From contig NC_009363.1 of NCBI RefSeq assembly GCF_000092065.1, positions 1-64,000 on the forward strand: DNA of 64,000 bases, read 5' to 3'. Positions 28,589-38,045 of the stretch are shown piece by piece. The DNA is from Ostreococcus lucimarinus CCE9901 (taxonomy: Eukaryota; Chlorophyta; Mamiellophyceae; Mamiellales; Bathycoccaceae). The translations under genes were made by a program, and so were the position numbers. Each line of letters begins with the position of its first letter. Position 1 is the first letter of the stretch. The notes under the pieces are model-generated. The model saw only the letters and a program-made list of their open reading frames with translations. It made no database searches and was not told where the DNA came from.

Positions 28589-29353
28589 ATGCGCGCGGAC
28601 GAATCGCTCGAAAGCGCGTGCGTGCGCGTCGTCCTCGGACTCGTGGGTAAGCGCGCGCGGACGCGCGGCGGTGCGGATGAGAAGGCGAGCGCGAGCGGGA
28701 CGGCGTCGTCGTTCGACGCCGCGCGGTGTCGCGAAATCGTGCTCGAACAGCACGCGAAGCGCAGAAAGGTGAGAGGAGGACGCGTGGGTTCGGTGCGCGG
28801 CGTCAGAGACGCCGACGTCGATGATTTCGACGAGGACGACGAGGACGAGGATGATTACGCGCGCTTGACGGAGGCTGAAGTCGAGCGCGTGTTGCTCGCG
28901 ATGCAAGACGCGATGGAACGAGAACTCGCGAACGAAGAGCGATTGATGAGCGAGCGCGCAGAGGTAGAATATCGCGAAGACGAGGAAGAACAGGAGCGGT
29001 TGACGCGGGCGATTGAGGCGTTTGAGCGATGGAAATTTCCCGAGGCGGAGGACGTCGGCGAGAACGCCGAGTCGAGCGGCGAAGACGTCTTGTGTCCGGT
29101 GTGCGCCACGAGACGGGTGCTTTACAACAGGCACGTGTTATTTTGCGCGTGTGGGGACTTTAGAATCGCGCGTGCCGATGAAAACGTAGGGTTGACGTAC
29201 TTGAAGCGACGTTTGGCGGAGACATTTGAGGCACACGTCTCACGCGGGTGCGGCAACGCTGGTGGGCTTCGGTTTAGCGTGCGCGATGAGTACGGTTTAG
29301 ATGCGTGCGTCGCAAAGTGTGAAAGGTGTTCGTTTTTAGAGATTGTGATGTAG
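28589..29353 (+). CDS. RPA-interacting protein (RPAIN) homologue
   Basis: 254 residues from ATG 28589 (an upstream in-frame GTG at 28442 is disregarded). The C-terminal zinc-ribbon matches RPAIN: VLCPVCATRRVLYN, VLFCACGDFRI, then YLKRRLAETFEAH and CVAKCERCSFLEIV. The middle is acidic and coiled (YARLTEAEVERVLLAMQDAM). RPAIN escorts replication protein A into the nucleus. The family is poorly studied in algae; assignment rests on the zinc-ribbon order. Confidence 0.72.
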   Translation: MRADESLESACVRVVLGLVGKRARTRGGADEKASASGTASSFDAARCREIVLEQHAKRRKVRGGRVGSVRGVRDADVDDFDEDDEDEDDYARLTEAEVERVLLAMQDAMERELANEERLMSERAEVEYREDEEEQERLTRAIEAFERWKFPEAEDVGENAESSGEDVLCPVCATRRVLYNRHVLFCACGDFRIARADENVGLTYLKRRLAETFEAHVSRGCGNAGGLRFSVRDEYGLDACVAKCERCSFLEIVM

Positions 29354-29413
29354 ATTGTAGAGTGCGTAGAGATTACTTGCTTCTCGTGTTTTACAGCTCG
29401 CGCGCGTTGCGTA

Positions 29414-30619
29414 CTACTTTGCGTTCAGTGCTTCCTTTTCATCCCTCGCGGTGATAATCAAAGCAAATATATCTTCATCCGTCAACTTGTCTTCGTTGTG
29501 AAGTCGGCGAATGTGGTGCGCGATATTTTCATCGGTGTAGCCGAGCGCGACGCCGACCAAGGCTTGCTGAAACGCTCCTGCGATGTTTCGCGTCGCCTGA
29601 ACGCCCATGGAGACGAGCACGTTCGCGGTTTCCTTGGCGGTCTCGCGATAAATTACCGCTGTGATGCCGTTGGAGAACTCGGGGTTACCATCTTTATCCT
29701 CTCCCACTTGATACCTCGCTTCTGAAAGTCTCATTGAAATAGACGCATCCTGCGTCAACATGTCCTCAAGCGTCGCCGCTGCGAACGGGGCGCGAACGCT
29801 ATCTTCGAGCGCATCCGTCCAGTCGCACACGATTTGCATCAACACCACATCTCGGTGACCGTGTTTCAGCGCCAAGAGTTCCCCCGTCATCTTCGTCGCG
29901 CTCTCCGTGGGGTCCTTGATGACTCGCCTCGAGTGCGCGCCGTCGCCCTCCGTCCAAAAGCGCGGGTTCTTCTTCACCGCTTGTTCTAACCCATTCAACG
30001 TCAGCGCCTTATCCACGCTCGAAACCAGCGTTAAAGCATCGCTTTCCCGTTCGACCCGTCGCTCGTACGACTTAATCGCGCGTTTAAACTTGTCCGCGTC
30101 TCGCACGTTTTTCAGCCTCGTCAGCGGCGTTCGCTCGTCCAGCAACGCTCCCGAGATCCCAATCCGCGCCTGATTCGCCCCGCCCTGATCCAATATCTGC
30201 GCCTTCTTCCCCTCTAACTCACCCTCGACGAGCTGTCGTCCACCCGTGCTCATCCCCACTCGCTTCACGACGAACCACCGCAGCGCGTCTCGCGTCTCGT
30301 CTTCATCCGCGCGATCGCGTCCGCTCCCATCCGCCGCTTCCGCGGTGACGCGCAGCAAGTCCCCGACCGTGGCCATCTCGAGCACCTCGCGAGATCGCGC
30401 GACGACGGGATCCAGGTCTTCGCTTCCGCTCGTCATCGTCGCCGTCGCCGTCGAAGACGATGTCGTTGACGATGACGATTGATTCGCGCGGTGCGGCGGC
30501 ATGAACGCGTCCATGCCGTCCGACATCGCGCGCACCGTTCCCGCGCGCCTCGATCGACGCGTCACGCGCGTCGATCGCGCGAACGCGGCGTCGCGCGCGA
30601 CGCAACGAAGCGATGTCAT
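29414..30619 (-). CDS. Conserved-looking hypothetical, probably plastid-targeted
   Basis: 401 residues from ATG 30617-30619. Presequence MTSLRCVARDAAFARSTR, a Ser/Thr linker, and a long helical domain with LREVLEMATVGDLL-like blocks: RDALRWFVVKRVGM, DKFKRAIKSYERRVERESDAL, DVVLMQIVCDWTDALEDS, ITAVIYRETAKETANVLVS, FALIITARDEKEALNAK. Composition and codon use are those of a real gene. I do not recognise a domain. The long antisense reading frames are shadows. Confidence 0.6.
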   Translation of the reverse strand: MTSLRCVARDAAFARSTRVTRRSRRAGTVRAMSDGMDAFMPPHRANQSSSSTTSSSTATATMTSGSEDLDPVVARSREVLEMATVGDLLRVTAEAADGSGRDRADEDETRDALRWFVVKRVGMSTGGRQLVEGELEGKKAQILDQGGANQARIGISGALLDERTPLTRLKNVRDADKFKRAIKSYERRVERESDALTLVSSVDKALTLNGLEQAVKKNPRFWTEGDGAHSRRVIKDPTESATKMTGELLALKHGHRDVVLMQIVCDWTDALEDSVRAPFAAATLEDMLTQDASISMRLSEARYQVGEDKDGNPEFSNGITAVIYRETAKETANVLVSMGVQATRNIAGAFQQALVGVALGYTDENIAHHIRRLHNEDKLTDEDIFALIITARDEKEALNAK

Positions 30620-30661
30620 GACGATCGCGTCCCGCTCGAAATATCTCCCGCGCGTCACTCA

Positions 30662-31351
30662 ATGAAGCGCGCCGCGCGCGTCGGCGCCTGCGTCTCCGCG
30701 TTGGTGGCGCTGATCGCGATAACATACGACGCCGCGTGCGTCCGCCCCGCCGTCGAGCGCGCGTTCGCGAGCGATGCGGCGCGCGCGAAGGCGATGAAAA
30801 CGCTCGGGCTGGTAACGGCCGCGAACGAACGACGCGACGCGCGCGACGCCGCGCGCGTGCGCGTCGAAGCGCGAAGGGCGTTTCGAAGAAAAGCGTTAGA
30901 GCATCATCCCGATAAGCGCGCGCGCGGGACGAGCGCGAGGGAGTTCGTGGACCTGGTGCGCGCGCTGGAGACGCTCGCGCCGAGGACGCGCGGCGAACGC
31001 GAACGCGAACGCGCGGGGGAGCACTGCGCGACCGCGGTCGCGAAGACGGCGACTCGGATGCGGTCAGTGATCATCGAGCGCTTGCGCGACGCGCGACGCG
31101 TTGGGAAGTGGATGGGATCGATGGGAAGACGAAGCGCGCGAGTGGACGCCGGAACGCCGGAACTGGAATCGCCGCGACACGACGACCGGGACGACGACGA
31201 CGACGACGACGCGAGCGTCGACCTCGAATCGTTCTGGAACAGGGCGAAGTTATTATTAGACGACGATTTAGACGACGATTTAGACGTAGACGTAGACGTA
31301 GACGACGCAGAAGACGACGATTCGCCGTATCCGCGAGCCACGGCGCTGTAA
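30662..31351 (+). CDS. J-domain-like protein with N-terminal membrane anchor
   Basis: 229 residues, ATG 30662. One hydrophobic segment (VGACVSALVALIAITYDAACV), then a short J-domain-like helix pair with the HPD motif in FRRKALEHHPDKRARG, followed by FVDLVRALETL. The C-terminal third is strongly acidic (Asp runs in the DDR and DDLDDDL stretches). J proteins stimulate Hsp70; the acidic tail and anchor suggest an ER or organellar membrane partner. The J domain is shorter than standard, so function is uncertain. Confidence 0.55.
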   Translation: MKRAARVGACVSALVALIAITYDAACVRPAVERAFASDAARAKAMKTLGLVTAANERRDARDAARVRVEARRAFRRKALEHHPDKRARGTSAREFVDLVRALETLAPRTRGERERERAGEHCATAVAKTATRMRSVIIERLRDARRVGKWMGSMGRRSARVDAGTPELESPRHDDRDDDDDDDASVDLESFWNRAKLLLDDDLDDDLDVDVDVDDAEDDDSPYPRATAL

Positions 31352-31463
31352 TACCAAAAAACGGCGGCGGCGGCGGCGCACTTCGAGACGCGTCCGCTTC
31401 CCGCGACGCTCTGCGAAAGCGAAGCGCGCGAACGTCGAAGTAGAAAACGTAACGCACGACGCG

Positions 31464-32090
31464 ATGGGGTCGCAAAATCGCACGAACAAGGCGCGCACGA
31501 AGCGCGAGGCGGTGCCGAACAACGCGAAGGCGCGCAAACAAATCGCCAAGTTGGAGAGCGCGAAAAAGCCGGGAATCACGTACGCGCAGAAACGCAAGGC
31601 TGAGAAGGCGGCGCGAGACACGTTGAAAATGTCTGGGAACAGCGCGCGAGCGTCGAACGACCAAGCGATGCGACGGGAAGGTGGGGTGAAATACGGGGCG
31701 TTGGAAGTCAGGTACAGGGCGCTCGCGAAGAAGCTGCGGCAGATTGAAGACTTGGAGCGAAAGCGAAGCGAGGGCACTCGCATGGATGCGCAACAGACGA
31801 AGAAGCTGAAGCGTAAGGAGTACTTGGAGGCGGAGATGAAGAATTTGGAAAAGTTAATCTCTGGCGAGGCCGGGGACGAGGAGGAAGAGGACGAAGGGGA
31901 AGACGACGAAGAAATGTCCGAGGAGGACGAAGAGGAAGATGACGACGACGACGACGACGACGAAGAGGAGGAAGAAGACGAGGATGATGAAGAGGAGGAA
32001 GAGGAAGACGAGGACGAAGACGAGGAAGAGAGTTCAGAGGAAGAAGACGAAGACGAGGACGAGGAAGAAGACGATTCGGAATCAGAATGA
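31464..32090 (+). CDS. Nuclear-like protein with long acidic tail
   Basis: 208 residues, ATG 31464. Basic N-terminus (GSQNRTNKARTKREAVP; QIAKLESAKKPGITYAQKRK), a coiled-coil KKLRQIEDLERKRSEG...DAQQTKKLKRKEYLEAEMKNLEKLI, and 75 Asp/Glu residues. The coiled-coil register recalls the C-terminal helices of PYM-type proteins and other RNA/ribosome factors, but the match is weak. The acidic tail could bind histones or ribosomal proteins. Family not recognised. Confidence 0.55.
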   Translation: MGSQNRTNKARTKREAVPNNAKARKQIAKLESAKKPGITYAQKRKAEKAARDTLKMSGNSARASNDQAMRREGGVKYGALEVRYRALAKKLRQIEDLERKRSEGTRMDAQQTKKLKRKEYLEAEMKNLEKLISGEAGDEEEEDEGEDDEEMSEEDEEEDDDDDDDDEEEEEDEDDEEEEEEDEDEDEEESSEEEDEDEDEEEDDSESE

Positions 32091-32130
32091 AGCGTCGAGA
32101 GTTGCATTGCAATGCTAATACCTATCATCA

Positions 32131-33807
32131 CTAGAGAACGCCAGAGTTGACGAGACTGTCGATGAAGTTTGAGTTGAATTCTGTTTCGCTGAAAATGTCA
32201 CTACGCGCGCGCGCGCGCGCTGAAATTTCCTCCCGCTCGGTTCGGCGCATGAGCAACAAGTGCTCGAGCGTTTCGGCGAAGGTCGCCACGCTATCCGCAG
32301 TGAAACCTGTCGGGCCGTCGTGTTGGTCGCGTATGATATCGAGAAAAGGTCCGCCAGATGCGTGAGCGACGGGCACCGCGCCTGCCGCCATGTACTCGAC
32401 GACACAAATACCGAAATGCTCGTCAATCATGGAGTGAAGGCCGATGGACGCGCGCGACAGCTCGCGCTTGACTTCGTCGTACGACACGTCGACGTGGAAC
32501 TGAACGCTATCCTGGAGCTCCAGATCTTTGACACTTTGTTGCAAATCTGCCAAGCGCTCGCGGTCGGCTTCGTCACGGCATCCACCGACGAAGACCAAAA
32601 TGGCGTTTTCAATCTTGCTCGATAATGTCTTGAACTTTTTCAAAGCCTTCCAGGCGGCGATTTGAACCACGTGCGCTTTTTCCGGTCGAAACTGCCCCAC
32701 GCTAACAACGCGTATCGACGACTTGTCCTTTTTCACCGGCGTCCCGCGCGCGTTCAACCTCGGGCGCGTCAACGGGAGTTTGGACAAGTCTTCGACGTTG
32801 CACGGGGGATACACCACCCGTGAATCAACCCGCCACAATGCGTCGATGTGCGATTTAGTCCACGAAGAGTTCACCATCACGCACTTACACGATCGTCCGC
32901 ACCACCCGTACACGACGGCAAAGGCGCGGTAATAAAGTACCTTGAGGCCGCTCAAAAACTTGGACGACGCGAACAGGCGGCTGTTGTTGTACATCAGTCT
33001 TCCGCTCTCCACGCGCGCGATCATGTCCCTCGACACCGTCGGATAGTGCACGTACGCCACTGTTTGGCACCCAAACAGATATCGCGCGATCGGATACGTC
33101 GCCGCGTGTCCGACGGTATCCACGAACACATCCGGCGCGAACGTCCACAGCGCCTCGAGCCCGAGCCACGCGCCGCCGATAAACTGCCCCAATATCGTGC
33201 ACCGTTTGTACGTCTCCGCGCGCGCCCATCGCTCACGCGTGAGTCTGATAACGTTTATGGGCGCTCGCAACTCGATCCCGAACCGTTCGCGCGCGCGCGC
33301 GATGAGTTCGTCGCCGTCCTCGACGGGTTCGTCGCCTCGCGCCGACGTCGCGCCCGCGTACACGCAACACGTGACATCCCTTCCCTCCGTCGCTCTCCAT
33401 TCGCGCGTCTCGCGCGCACTGTTCGATCTCACGTCCGACCGCGCGTCCCGGCGCTCGTCCGCGCGCGACATCATCGCCGCCTCGCCTTCCTTCTCCGCCG
33501 CGTCGGCGTCGGCGTCGTCGCCTCGCGCGCCGCGCCGATCGCCATCGAAATCACCTCGCTGCGCCGCCGCGATCGCGGCGAACAGCACGCGTTCGCCGCC
33601 GCCACCGTCCCCACCGCTCGGGTGATAAAATCCAATCACTCTCCCGCGCCCCGCGCCGCGCACGACGCCGCGAACGCGCCGTCGCTGTTTCGCGCTCGTC
33701 TTAAACATCATCGCGACGTGCACGAGCGCGAGCGCGACGCACGCGCACAGCGCGGCGACGACGCGATCGCGCGCGGTCATCGCGTCGCTCGCGACGACGC
33801 GCGTCAT
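32131..33807 (-). CDS. ALG11: ALG11 alpha-1,2-mannosyltransferase
   Basis: 558 residues, ATG 33805-33807. An N-terminal membrane anchor (VVAALCACVALALVHVAMMF) then a GT4 GT-B fold: FYHPSGGDGGGGERVLFAAI, FVDTVGHAATYPI, QTVAYVHYPTVSRDM, VMVNSSWTKSHI, SVGQFRPEKAH, and the donor-binding HFGICVVEYMAAGAVPVAH. ALG11 adds the fourth and fifth mannose to the cytosolic face of the lipid-linked oligosaccharide for N-glycosylation. It is longer than usual because of a 100-residue acidic/basic insert after the first block. Divergent from the 33882 gene. Confidence 0.92.
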   Translation of the reverse strand: MTRVVASDAMTARDRVVAALCACVALALVHVAMMFKTSAKQRRRVRGVVRGAGRGRVIGFYHPSGGDGGGGERVLFAAIAAAQRGDFDGDRRGARGDDADADAAEKEGEAAMMSRADERRDARSDVRSNSARETREWRATEGRDVTCCVYAGATSARGDEPVEDGDELIARARERFGIELRAPINVIRLTRERWARAETYKRCTILGQFIGGAWLGLEALWTFAPDVFVDTVGHAATYPIARYLFGCQTVAYVHYPTVSRDMIARVESGRLMYNNSRLFASSKFLSGLKVLYYRAFAVVYGWCGRSCKCVMVNSSWTKSHIDALWRVDSRVVYPPCNVEDLSKLPLTRPRLNARGTPVKKDKSSIRVVSVGQFRPEKAHVVQIAAWKALKKFKTLSSKIENAILVFVGGCRDEADRERLADLQQSVKDLELQDSVQFHVDVSYDEVKRELSRASIGLHSMIDEHFGICVVEYMAAGAVPVAHASGGPFLDIIRDQHDGPTGFTADSVATFAETLEHLLLMRRTEREEISARARARSDIFSETEFNSNFIDSLVNSGVL

Positions 33808-33881
33808 CGCCGGGTCGCGCGCGACGCGCGCGCGTGTGCGCGAGCGCGCGCACCGATCGCATCACTCGGCGTCGCGCATCG

Positions 33882-34577
33882 ATGCGCGCGCGCGCGTCGA
33901 TACGCACGAACGACGCCGCGCGAACGATCGCGCGCACGCTCGCGCGCGCCCGTCGCGTCGACGCGCGCGCGCGCGCGCCGCTCGCGCGCGGGACGGCGGT
34001 GCGCGTCGGTGGCGGCGGCGACGCCATGGGACCGAACGTCACCGTGCGCGCGATCGAGACGGCGAGCGACGCGCAGAGGAAGGACCTGCACGTGGTTTTG
34101 GTGACGCCAAAGATTCCCGGGAACACCGGGTGCATCGCGCGGACGTGCGCGGCGTCGAGGGTGCCGCTGCACTTGGTGGCGCCGCTCGGATTTTCGCTCG
34201 ACGACGCGCAGTTGAAGCGCGCCGGGTTGGACTATTGGAAATCGGTGTGCGTCAAGGTGCACGATGATTGGGATGCGTTTTACGCGTATTGGCGCGAGCT
34301 CGGGGACGAGCGTGGGCGGTTGGTGGCGTTTTCAAAATTCGGCGCGCGGCCGCACGCGGAGGACGGCGCGTATCGACCGGGGGATTGGTTGTTGTTCGGC
34401 GCCGAGACCACGGGGCTGCCAGACGCGGCGATGGAGGCGTGCAAAGCCACGGGGGGGGTGCGTAGAATTCCCATCGACGAAAGTCACGTGAGGAGTTTGA
34501 ATTTGTCCGTGTCGTGCGGCATCGGCGTGTACGAGGCTTTGCGGCAACTCGACGGTTCGCCAACCGTGGACGAATGA
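33882..34577 (+). CDS. SPOUT tRNA 2'-O-methyltransferase, TrmL-like
   Basis: 231 residues from ATG 33882 (upstream frame starts only with GTG). The first 65 residues are Arg/Ala-rich with a good presequence character. Motif 1 HVVLVTPKIPGNTGCIARTCA, motif 2 DWLLFGAETTGLPD and motif 3 IPIDESHVRSLNLSVSCGIG of the SPOUT knot are intact and spaced as in bacterial TrmL, which methylates the wobble ribose of tRNA-Leu. The bacterial-type enzyme plus targeting sequence suggests action on plastid or mitochondrial tRNA. Confidence 0.87.
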   Translation: MRARASIRTNDAARTIARTLARARRVDARARAPLARGTAVRVGGGGDAMGPNVTVRAIETASDAQRKDLHVVLVTPKIPGNTGCIARTCAASRVPLHLVAPLGFSLDDAQLKRAGLDYWKSVCVKVHDDWDAFYAYWRELGDERGRLVAFSKFGARPHAEDGAYRPGDWLLFGAETTGLPDAAMEACKATGGVRRIPIDESHVRSLNLSVSCGIGVYEALRQLDGSPTVDE

Positions 34578-34661
34578 AATGAAACTACTGTATCCACATT
34601 GTTGTATTACAAGACGAGTTTTCGCTCGCGATTTCGAAATCCGACGCGCGCGCGCGCGCGC

Positions 34662-35231
34662 TCACGACCCGAGTTTGAACGCGTCGGCGATCAGGGAGTA
34701 ACAGTACCCGACCTTGAACCAGTTGAGAAATTCGAGCCATTTGTTCGTCTCGGCGCTCGCGTAATAAATCCGCGTCACCACCTCAAAAAACGCCACGCTC
34801 AGCGCTCCCGCGACGACGTCGTTGATCCCTATGGCCCCGAAGCTCAGCGTCATGACGTTTGCGAGATAGAACCCAAAGTACGCGCTGATGGCGCGCCAAA
34901 GCGTCACGCGATAATTTCTGCGCTGAAAGTACAGGTTGAACCGCCGCGGCAGCGACGTGAGCACCGACACCAGGCGGGTTTCGCGTTCGGCGCGCGCGAC
35001 GATGGCGTCGCGCGGACGCGACCGCGCGTGGCGACCGCGCGCGATGCCGCTCGAGCGCGCGGACGTCGCGCGCGCGACGAACGACGACGACGAAGCCTCG
35101 ACGCGCCGACGACGCGCGCGCGGGACGGCGACGACGCGCGACGACGCATCGAAGCGTCGCGCGAAGGATTTGGACGCGCTGGACGCGTCGATGCCGACGC
35201 CGCGCATCGCGCTTTCCAGCGCCGCCGTCAT
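34662..35231 (-). CDS. Ycf20-like chloroplast membrane protein
   Basis: 189 residues, ATG 35229-35231. An 80-residue presequence precedes TRLVSVLTSLPRRFNLYF, LWRAISAYFGFYLANVMTL, INDVVAGALSVAFFEVVTRIYY and the terminal NWFKVGYCYSLIADAFKLGS, the DUF565/Ycf20 pattern with two or three membrane spans. Ycf20 is plastid-encoded in many algae and nuclear in plants, where loss alters non-photochemical quenching. Biochemical role unknown. Confidence 0.85.
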   Translation of the reverse strand: MTAALESAMRGVGIDASSASKSFARRFDASSRVVAVPRARRRRVEASSSSFVARATSARSSGIARGRHARSRPRDAIVARAERETRLVSVLTSLPRRFNLYFQRRNYRVTLWRAISAYFGFYLANVMTLSFGAIGINDVVAGALSVAFFEVVTRIYYASAETNKWLEFLNWFKVGYCYSLIADAFKLGS

Positions 35232-35324
35232 CGCGAAGACGAGACGACGCGCGCGAGGCGGCGAGTGAGGCGGCGACGCGGCGGCGCAACCGCCGCGTCG
35301 AGTCGGTTTGGGTTGGGTTGTATT

Positions 35325-36344
35325 TCACGCGCGCGTGGCTGCGTCGTTGTAAAACGCGTACAGCGCGTCTCGCTCACCCATCTTGAGCGATAAGTTAGCG
35401 CGCGCGTAGTGGTCACCGTCTCGCTCGAGGTTGTCGATGATGTCCTCGAGCGAGTGCGCCCGCTCGCACGCGCATCCCTGCTCCTTGGCGCTGAGCGCTT
35501 GATAATGCACGTGAAAGTGATAAAACTGCGGAGGGTAGTGCACGAATACGCGCATTTCTTCCGCATTGACGCCGTAAATGTCTTCGATGACGGCGCGACC
35601 CTTGCGCAGCATCGCTCGAAGCAGCGGCAAATGCTCGGCGCGCGCGTCTCGCAAACTCTTAAAGTCTTCGCGAACGCACAAACCGAGGCAATATAAATCA
35701 GTCACGCTCGAGTGCGCGCGCCAAGTCGCGCGATCGGCGCCGTCGCAATCGGGATGTGTCGTCCATTTCGAGTCAACGTTGAGCAAAAAGTCGTCGTCGC
35801 AATGCAACAACCGCTCGCGTTCCTTTTCCAGACTCAAAATCTTTCGCACCCACGCCGTCGCTTCGCGCGGGATCGAAGCGATATACTTTTCGTGCGCCTT
35901 CGCGTACAACTCGGGTGTTTCTCGCACGCACACCAACTTTTGCGTCGAGCTTCGCGTGATGTGTTTCTTCAGCAACTTCGCCCGGCTCGTCTCGTCGGCG
36001 TCGAGCAAACATCCCGGATACAGCACGTCGCACTCGACGTCTTCGCCGCCGCTCGACGCCGACGTCGACGGCGCGAGCTCCCCGACGTAATACCCGTACT
36101 CTGCCCCGCTATACGGCGCGCGCGAACGCAAACGGATGCGTTCCAGCATCTCGCGCACGCCTCGCTCGTCGTGCGGCAACGGCACGCGCTGCAGCTTCAC
36201 CAATGCGTCGCTCGAGCAATTTGCAAACTGACCGAGAATCACCAATTTCCCCGCCGCATCGCGTCCATCGTTGATGATTTCGCGCACCGTGAACGTGGAC
36301 AAGTCTTCCAGCGCGTGCGGTGGCGCGGCGTCGGCGCGCGACAT
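35325..36344 (-). CDS. DCPS: Scavenger mRNA-decapping enzyme DcpS
   Basis: 339 residues, ATG 36342-36344. N-terminal swapped domain (LEDLSTFTVREIINDG, KLVILGQF), then the C-terminal HIT domain with FVHYPPQFYHFHVHYQAL (HxHxH near residue 275). DcpS hydrolyses m7GpppN released by 3'-5' decay. The upstream LVCVRETPELYAKAHEKYIAS corresponds to the hinge and W-containing dimer region. Convergent with none; its start is 57 bp from the divergent gene at 36402. Confidence 0.92.
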   Translation of the reverse strand: MSRADAAPPHALEDLSTFTVREIINDGRDAAGKLVILGQFANCSSDALVKLQRVPLPHDERGVREMLERIRLRSRAPYSGAEYGYYVGELAPSTSASSGGEDVECDVLYPGCLLDADETSRAKLLKKHITRSSTQKLVCVRETPELYAKAHEKYIASIPREATAWVRKILSLEKERERLLHCDDDFLLNVDSKWTTHPDCDGADRATWRAHSSVTDLYCLGLCVREDFKSLRDARAEHLPLLRAMLRKGRAVIEDIYGVNAEEMRVFVHYPPQFYHFHVHYQALSAKEQGCACERAHSLEDIIDNLERDGDHYARANLSLKMGERDALYAFYNDAATRA

Positions 36345-36401
36345 CGCGACCGCGCGCTGAACGCTGTTTAATGACGCGCCACGACGTCATTCAACGACGC
36401 C

Positions 36402-37418
36402 ATGTCGCTCACGATCGCGCGCTGTGTCTCCGCGAACGCGCGCATCACCGCCAACAAACGCAACACATCGCGCGCGAGCGTCCGCGCGCGTCGCAACGCC
36501 GCCAACTCGTCGCGCGGTCTCTCTCGCGCGCGCATTCAGTCGCCGTCTGTGACACGTCAGCATCACCAATCGTCGCGCGGTGCGGTCGCCGCGAACGCGC
36601 TGCCGGCGATGTCGGCGATTCTGAGCACGCACTACGCCCTGCCCGCGCTTTGGGCGGCGTGCGCGCCCGCGGTGGCGCTGGCGTACATCAACCCCATCTA
36701 CTCGTTCAGCATCGGATACGGATTGAGCATTCTGTTCGCTTCGGCGTTCGTGCATCAAGCACTCGTCGCGAGCGGGACGTTCGTGACGACGATGCTCGCG
36801 CTGCACGTCGCGGGCGGCGCGGCGTACGGCGCGCGGTTGGCGGCGTTTTTGTTTTATCGAAGCGTGACGTGGGACGAGTGGCGAGAACGCGCGAAGAACG
36901 CGCCGGAGGCGAACGCGAAGAGTTTCGCCAAGCAAACACTCGTCATCGCGCTGTGCTCGGCGTTGTACGCGATGATGAGTTCGCCGATGATGTGGCACGC
37001 GCAAAACGTGAACGCGGTGAACGCGGCCAAGTACGCGGGCGTCATCGCCGTCGGCTTGGCGCTCGAGTGGGTGGGGTTGATTCTCGAAGCCGTGGCGGAT
37101 CAGCAAAAGTTCAACTACAAAGCCACCGAGGAAGGGAAGACGAAGTGGTGCTCGAAAGGGCTGTATAAGTTTTGCCGTCATCCGAATTATCTCGGCGAGA
37201 TCATGTTCTGGGTGGGGTTGTACGTCGCGGGTTTTCCCGCCATGTTGACGCGACCGATCACGCTCGTGCCGTCTTCGCTCGGTTTACTCTTCATCGTGAA
37301 ACTGATGACGAGCGCGGCGAAGCGTGGGGATAAGAAACAGCTTGAGAAATACGGTGAGGACAACGCGGCATACAAAGCGTGGGTCGAATCGACGTGTTCG
37401 CTCGTTCCTGGAAATTAA
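36402..37418 (+). CDS. DUF1295 membrane reductase-like protein
   Basis: 338 residues, ATG 36402. A Ser/Arg-rich presequence, six or more membrane spans (ALPALWAACAPAVALAYI, LHVAGGAAYGARLAAFLFY, IALCSALYAMMSS, GVIAVGLALEWVGLILEAV), and the family motif ADQQKFNYKATEEGKTKWCSKG-like loop with YKFCRHPNYLGEIMFWVGLY, shared by DUF1295 and sterol C14/C24 reductases. The HPNYLGE motif lies in the NADPH-binding half. The substrate is unknown; plastid targeting is likely from the N-terminus. Confidence 0.82.
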   Translation: MSLTIARCVSANARITANKRNTSRASVRARRNAANSSRGLSRARIQSPSVTRQHHQSSRGAVAANALPAMSAILSTHYALPALWAACAPAVALAYINPIYSFSIGYGLSILFASAFVHQALVASGTFVTTMLALHVAGGAAYGARLAAFLFYRSVTWDEWRERAKNAPEANAKSFAKQTLVIALCSALYAMMSSPMMWHAQNVNAVNAAKYAGVIAVGLALEWVGLILEAVADQQKFNYKATEEGKTKWCSKGLYKFCRHPNYLGEIMFWVGLYVAGFPAMLTRPITLVPSSLGLLFIVKLMTSAAKRGDKKQLEKYGEDNAAYKAWVESTCSLVPGN

Positions 37419-37459
37419 TACGACGGTCGAATCGACGTGTTCGCTCGTTTGTGGAAATT
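37383..37459. repeat. Imperfect 34-bp duplication at a gene's 3' end
   Basis: Copies at 37383-37416 and 37426-37459 differ at two bases; the first contains the last codons of the DUF1295 gene and the second lies in its 3' flank. Confidence 0.85.
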
Positions 37460-37474
37460 TGTACTCACATTTTA

Positions 37475-37933
37475 TCACAACTTCCCTTCCTTTCGCAGCT
37501 CCGCCTCTAACTCGGCCACCGCCTTCGCGTCTTCTTCGCTCAAATTATCCAAATCAATCTTCTCCACCTCCTTCTTCGCCTCGGCGCCGTACAGCGCCGC
37601 GTCGTACTTTTCAGGAAACGCCACCTTGGCGATCGTCCCGAAGATGAACACCGCCCCCACCACGGCGCCGTAGAGCGGAATCCCCACCTTCAGGCCGTTG
37701 ATGAACATTTGATCGAATCCCGAGGTGTCGATACCCGCGATCGCCACCTGCGCGACGTCCACGGCGGCGCAGCGCGTCGACACGCGCGCGGGAGTGGATA
37801 ACGCGACGGTGACGCGCCGTTGGGACGGGCGCGCGACGCGCTGGGCGCGCGCGTGGCGCTTGGACGCGCACGACGCGGTCGCACACGATGTGGACGTTCG
37901 GTTCGTACGTTGAGTGGCGCGGATAGCGTGCAT
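37475..37933 (-). CDS. Plastid-targeted single-span protein, unknown
   Basis: 152 residues, ATG 37931-37933. About 55 residues of Arg/Ser/Thr/Cys-rich transit peptide, then a short N-terminus (VAIAGIDTSGFDQMFINGLKV), one membrane span (IPLYGAVVGAVFIFGTIAKVAF), and an acidic helical tail with NLSEEDAKAVAELEAELRKEGKL. Small thylakoid proteins have this layout. Family not recognised. Confidence 0.62.
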   Translation of the reverse strand: MHAIRATQRTNRTSTSCATASCASKRHARAQRVARPSQRRVTVALSTPARVSTRCAAVDVAQVAIAGIDTSGFDQMFINGLKVGIPLYGAVVGAVFIFGTIAKVAFPEKYDAALYGAEAKKEVEKIDLDNLSEEDAKAVAELEAELRKEGKL

Positions 37934-38045
37934 GGTGCGCAGGGGATGCGACGACGAATGCCGATGGTGAAGATATTTTTTAGCGTCTAGTCGCAGAGTT
38001 TTATTGATTGAGTTCTATCGCTTGGGCGTCGATCGCGACGTGGTT

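Noticed and set aside
32848-34104. 418-codon plus-strand frame opposite ALG11
   Set aside because: Antisense shadow; no domain, runs across two real genes.
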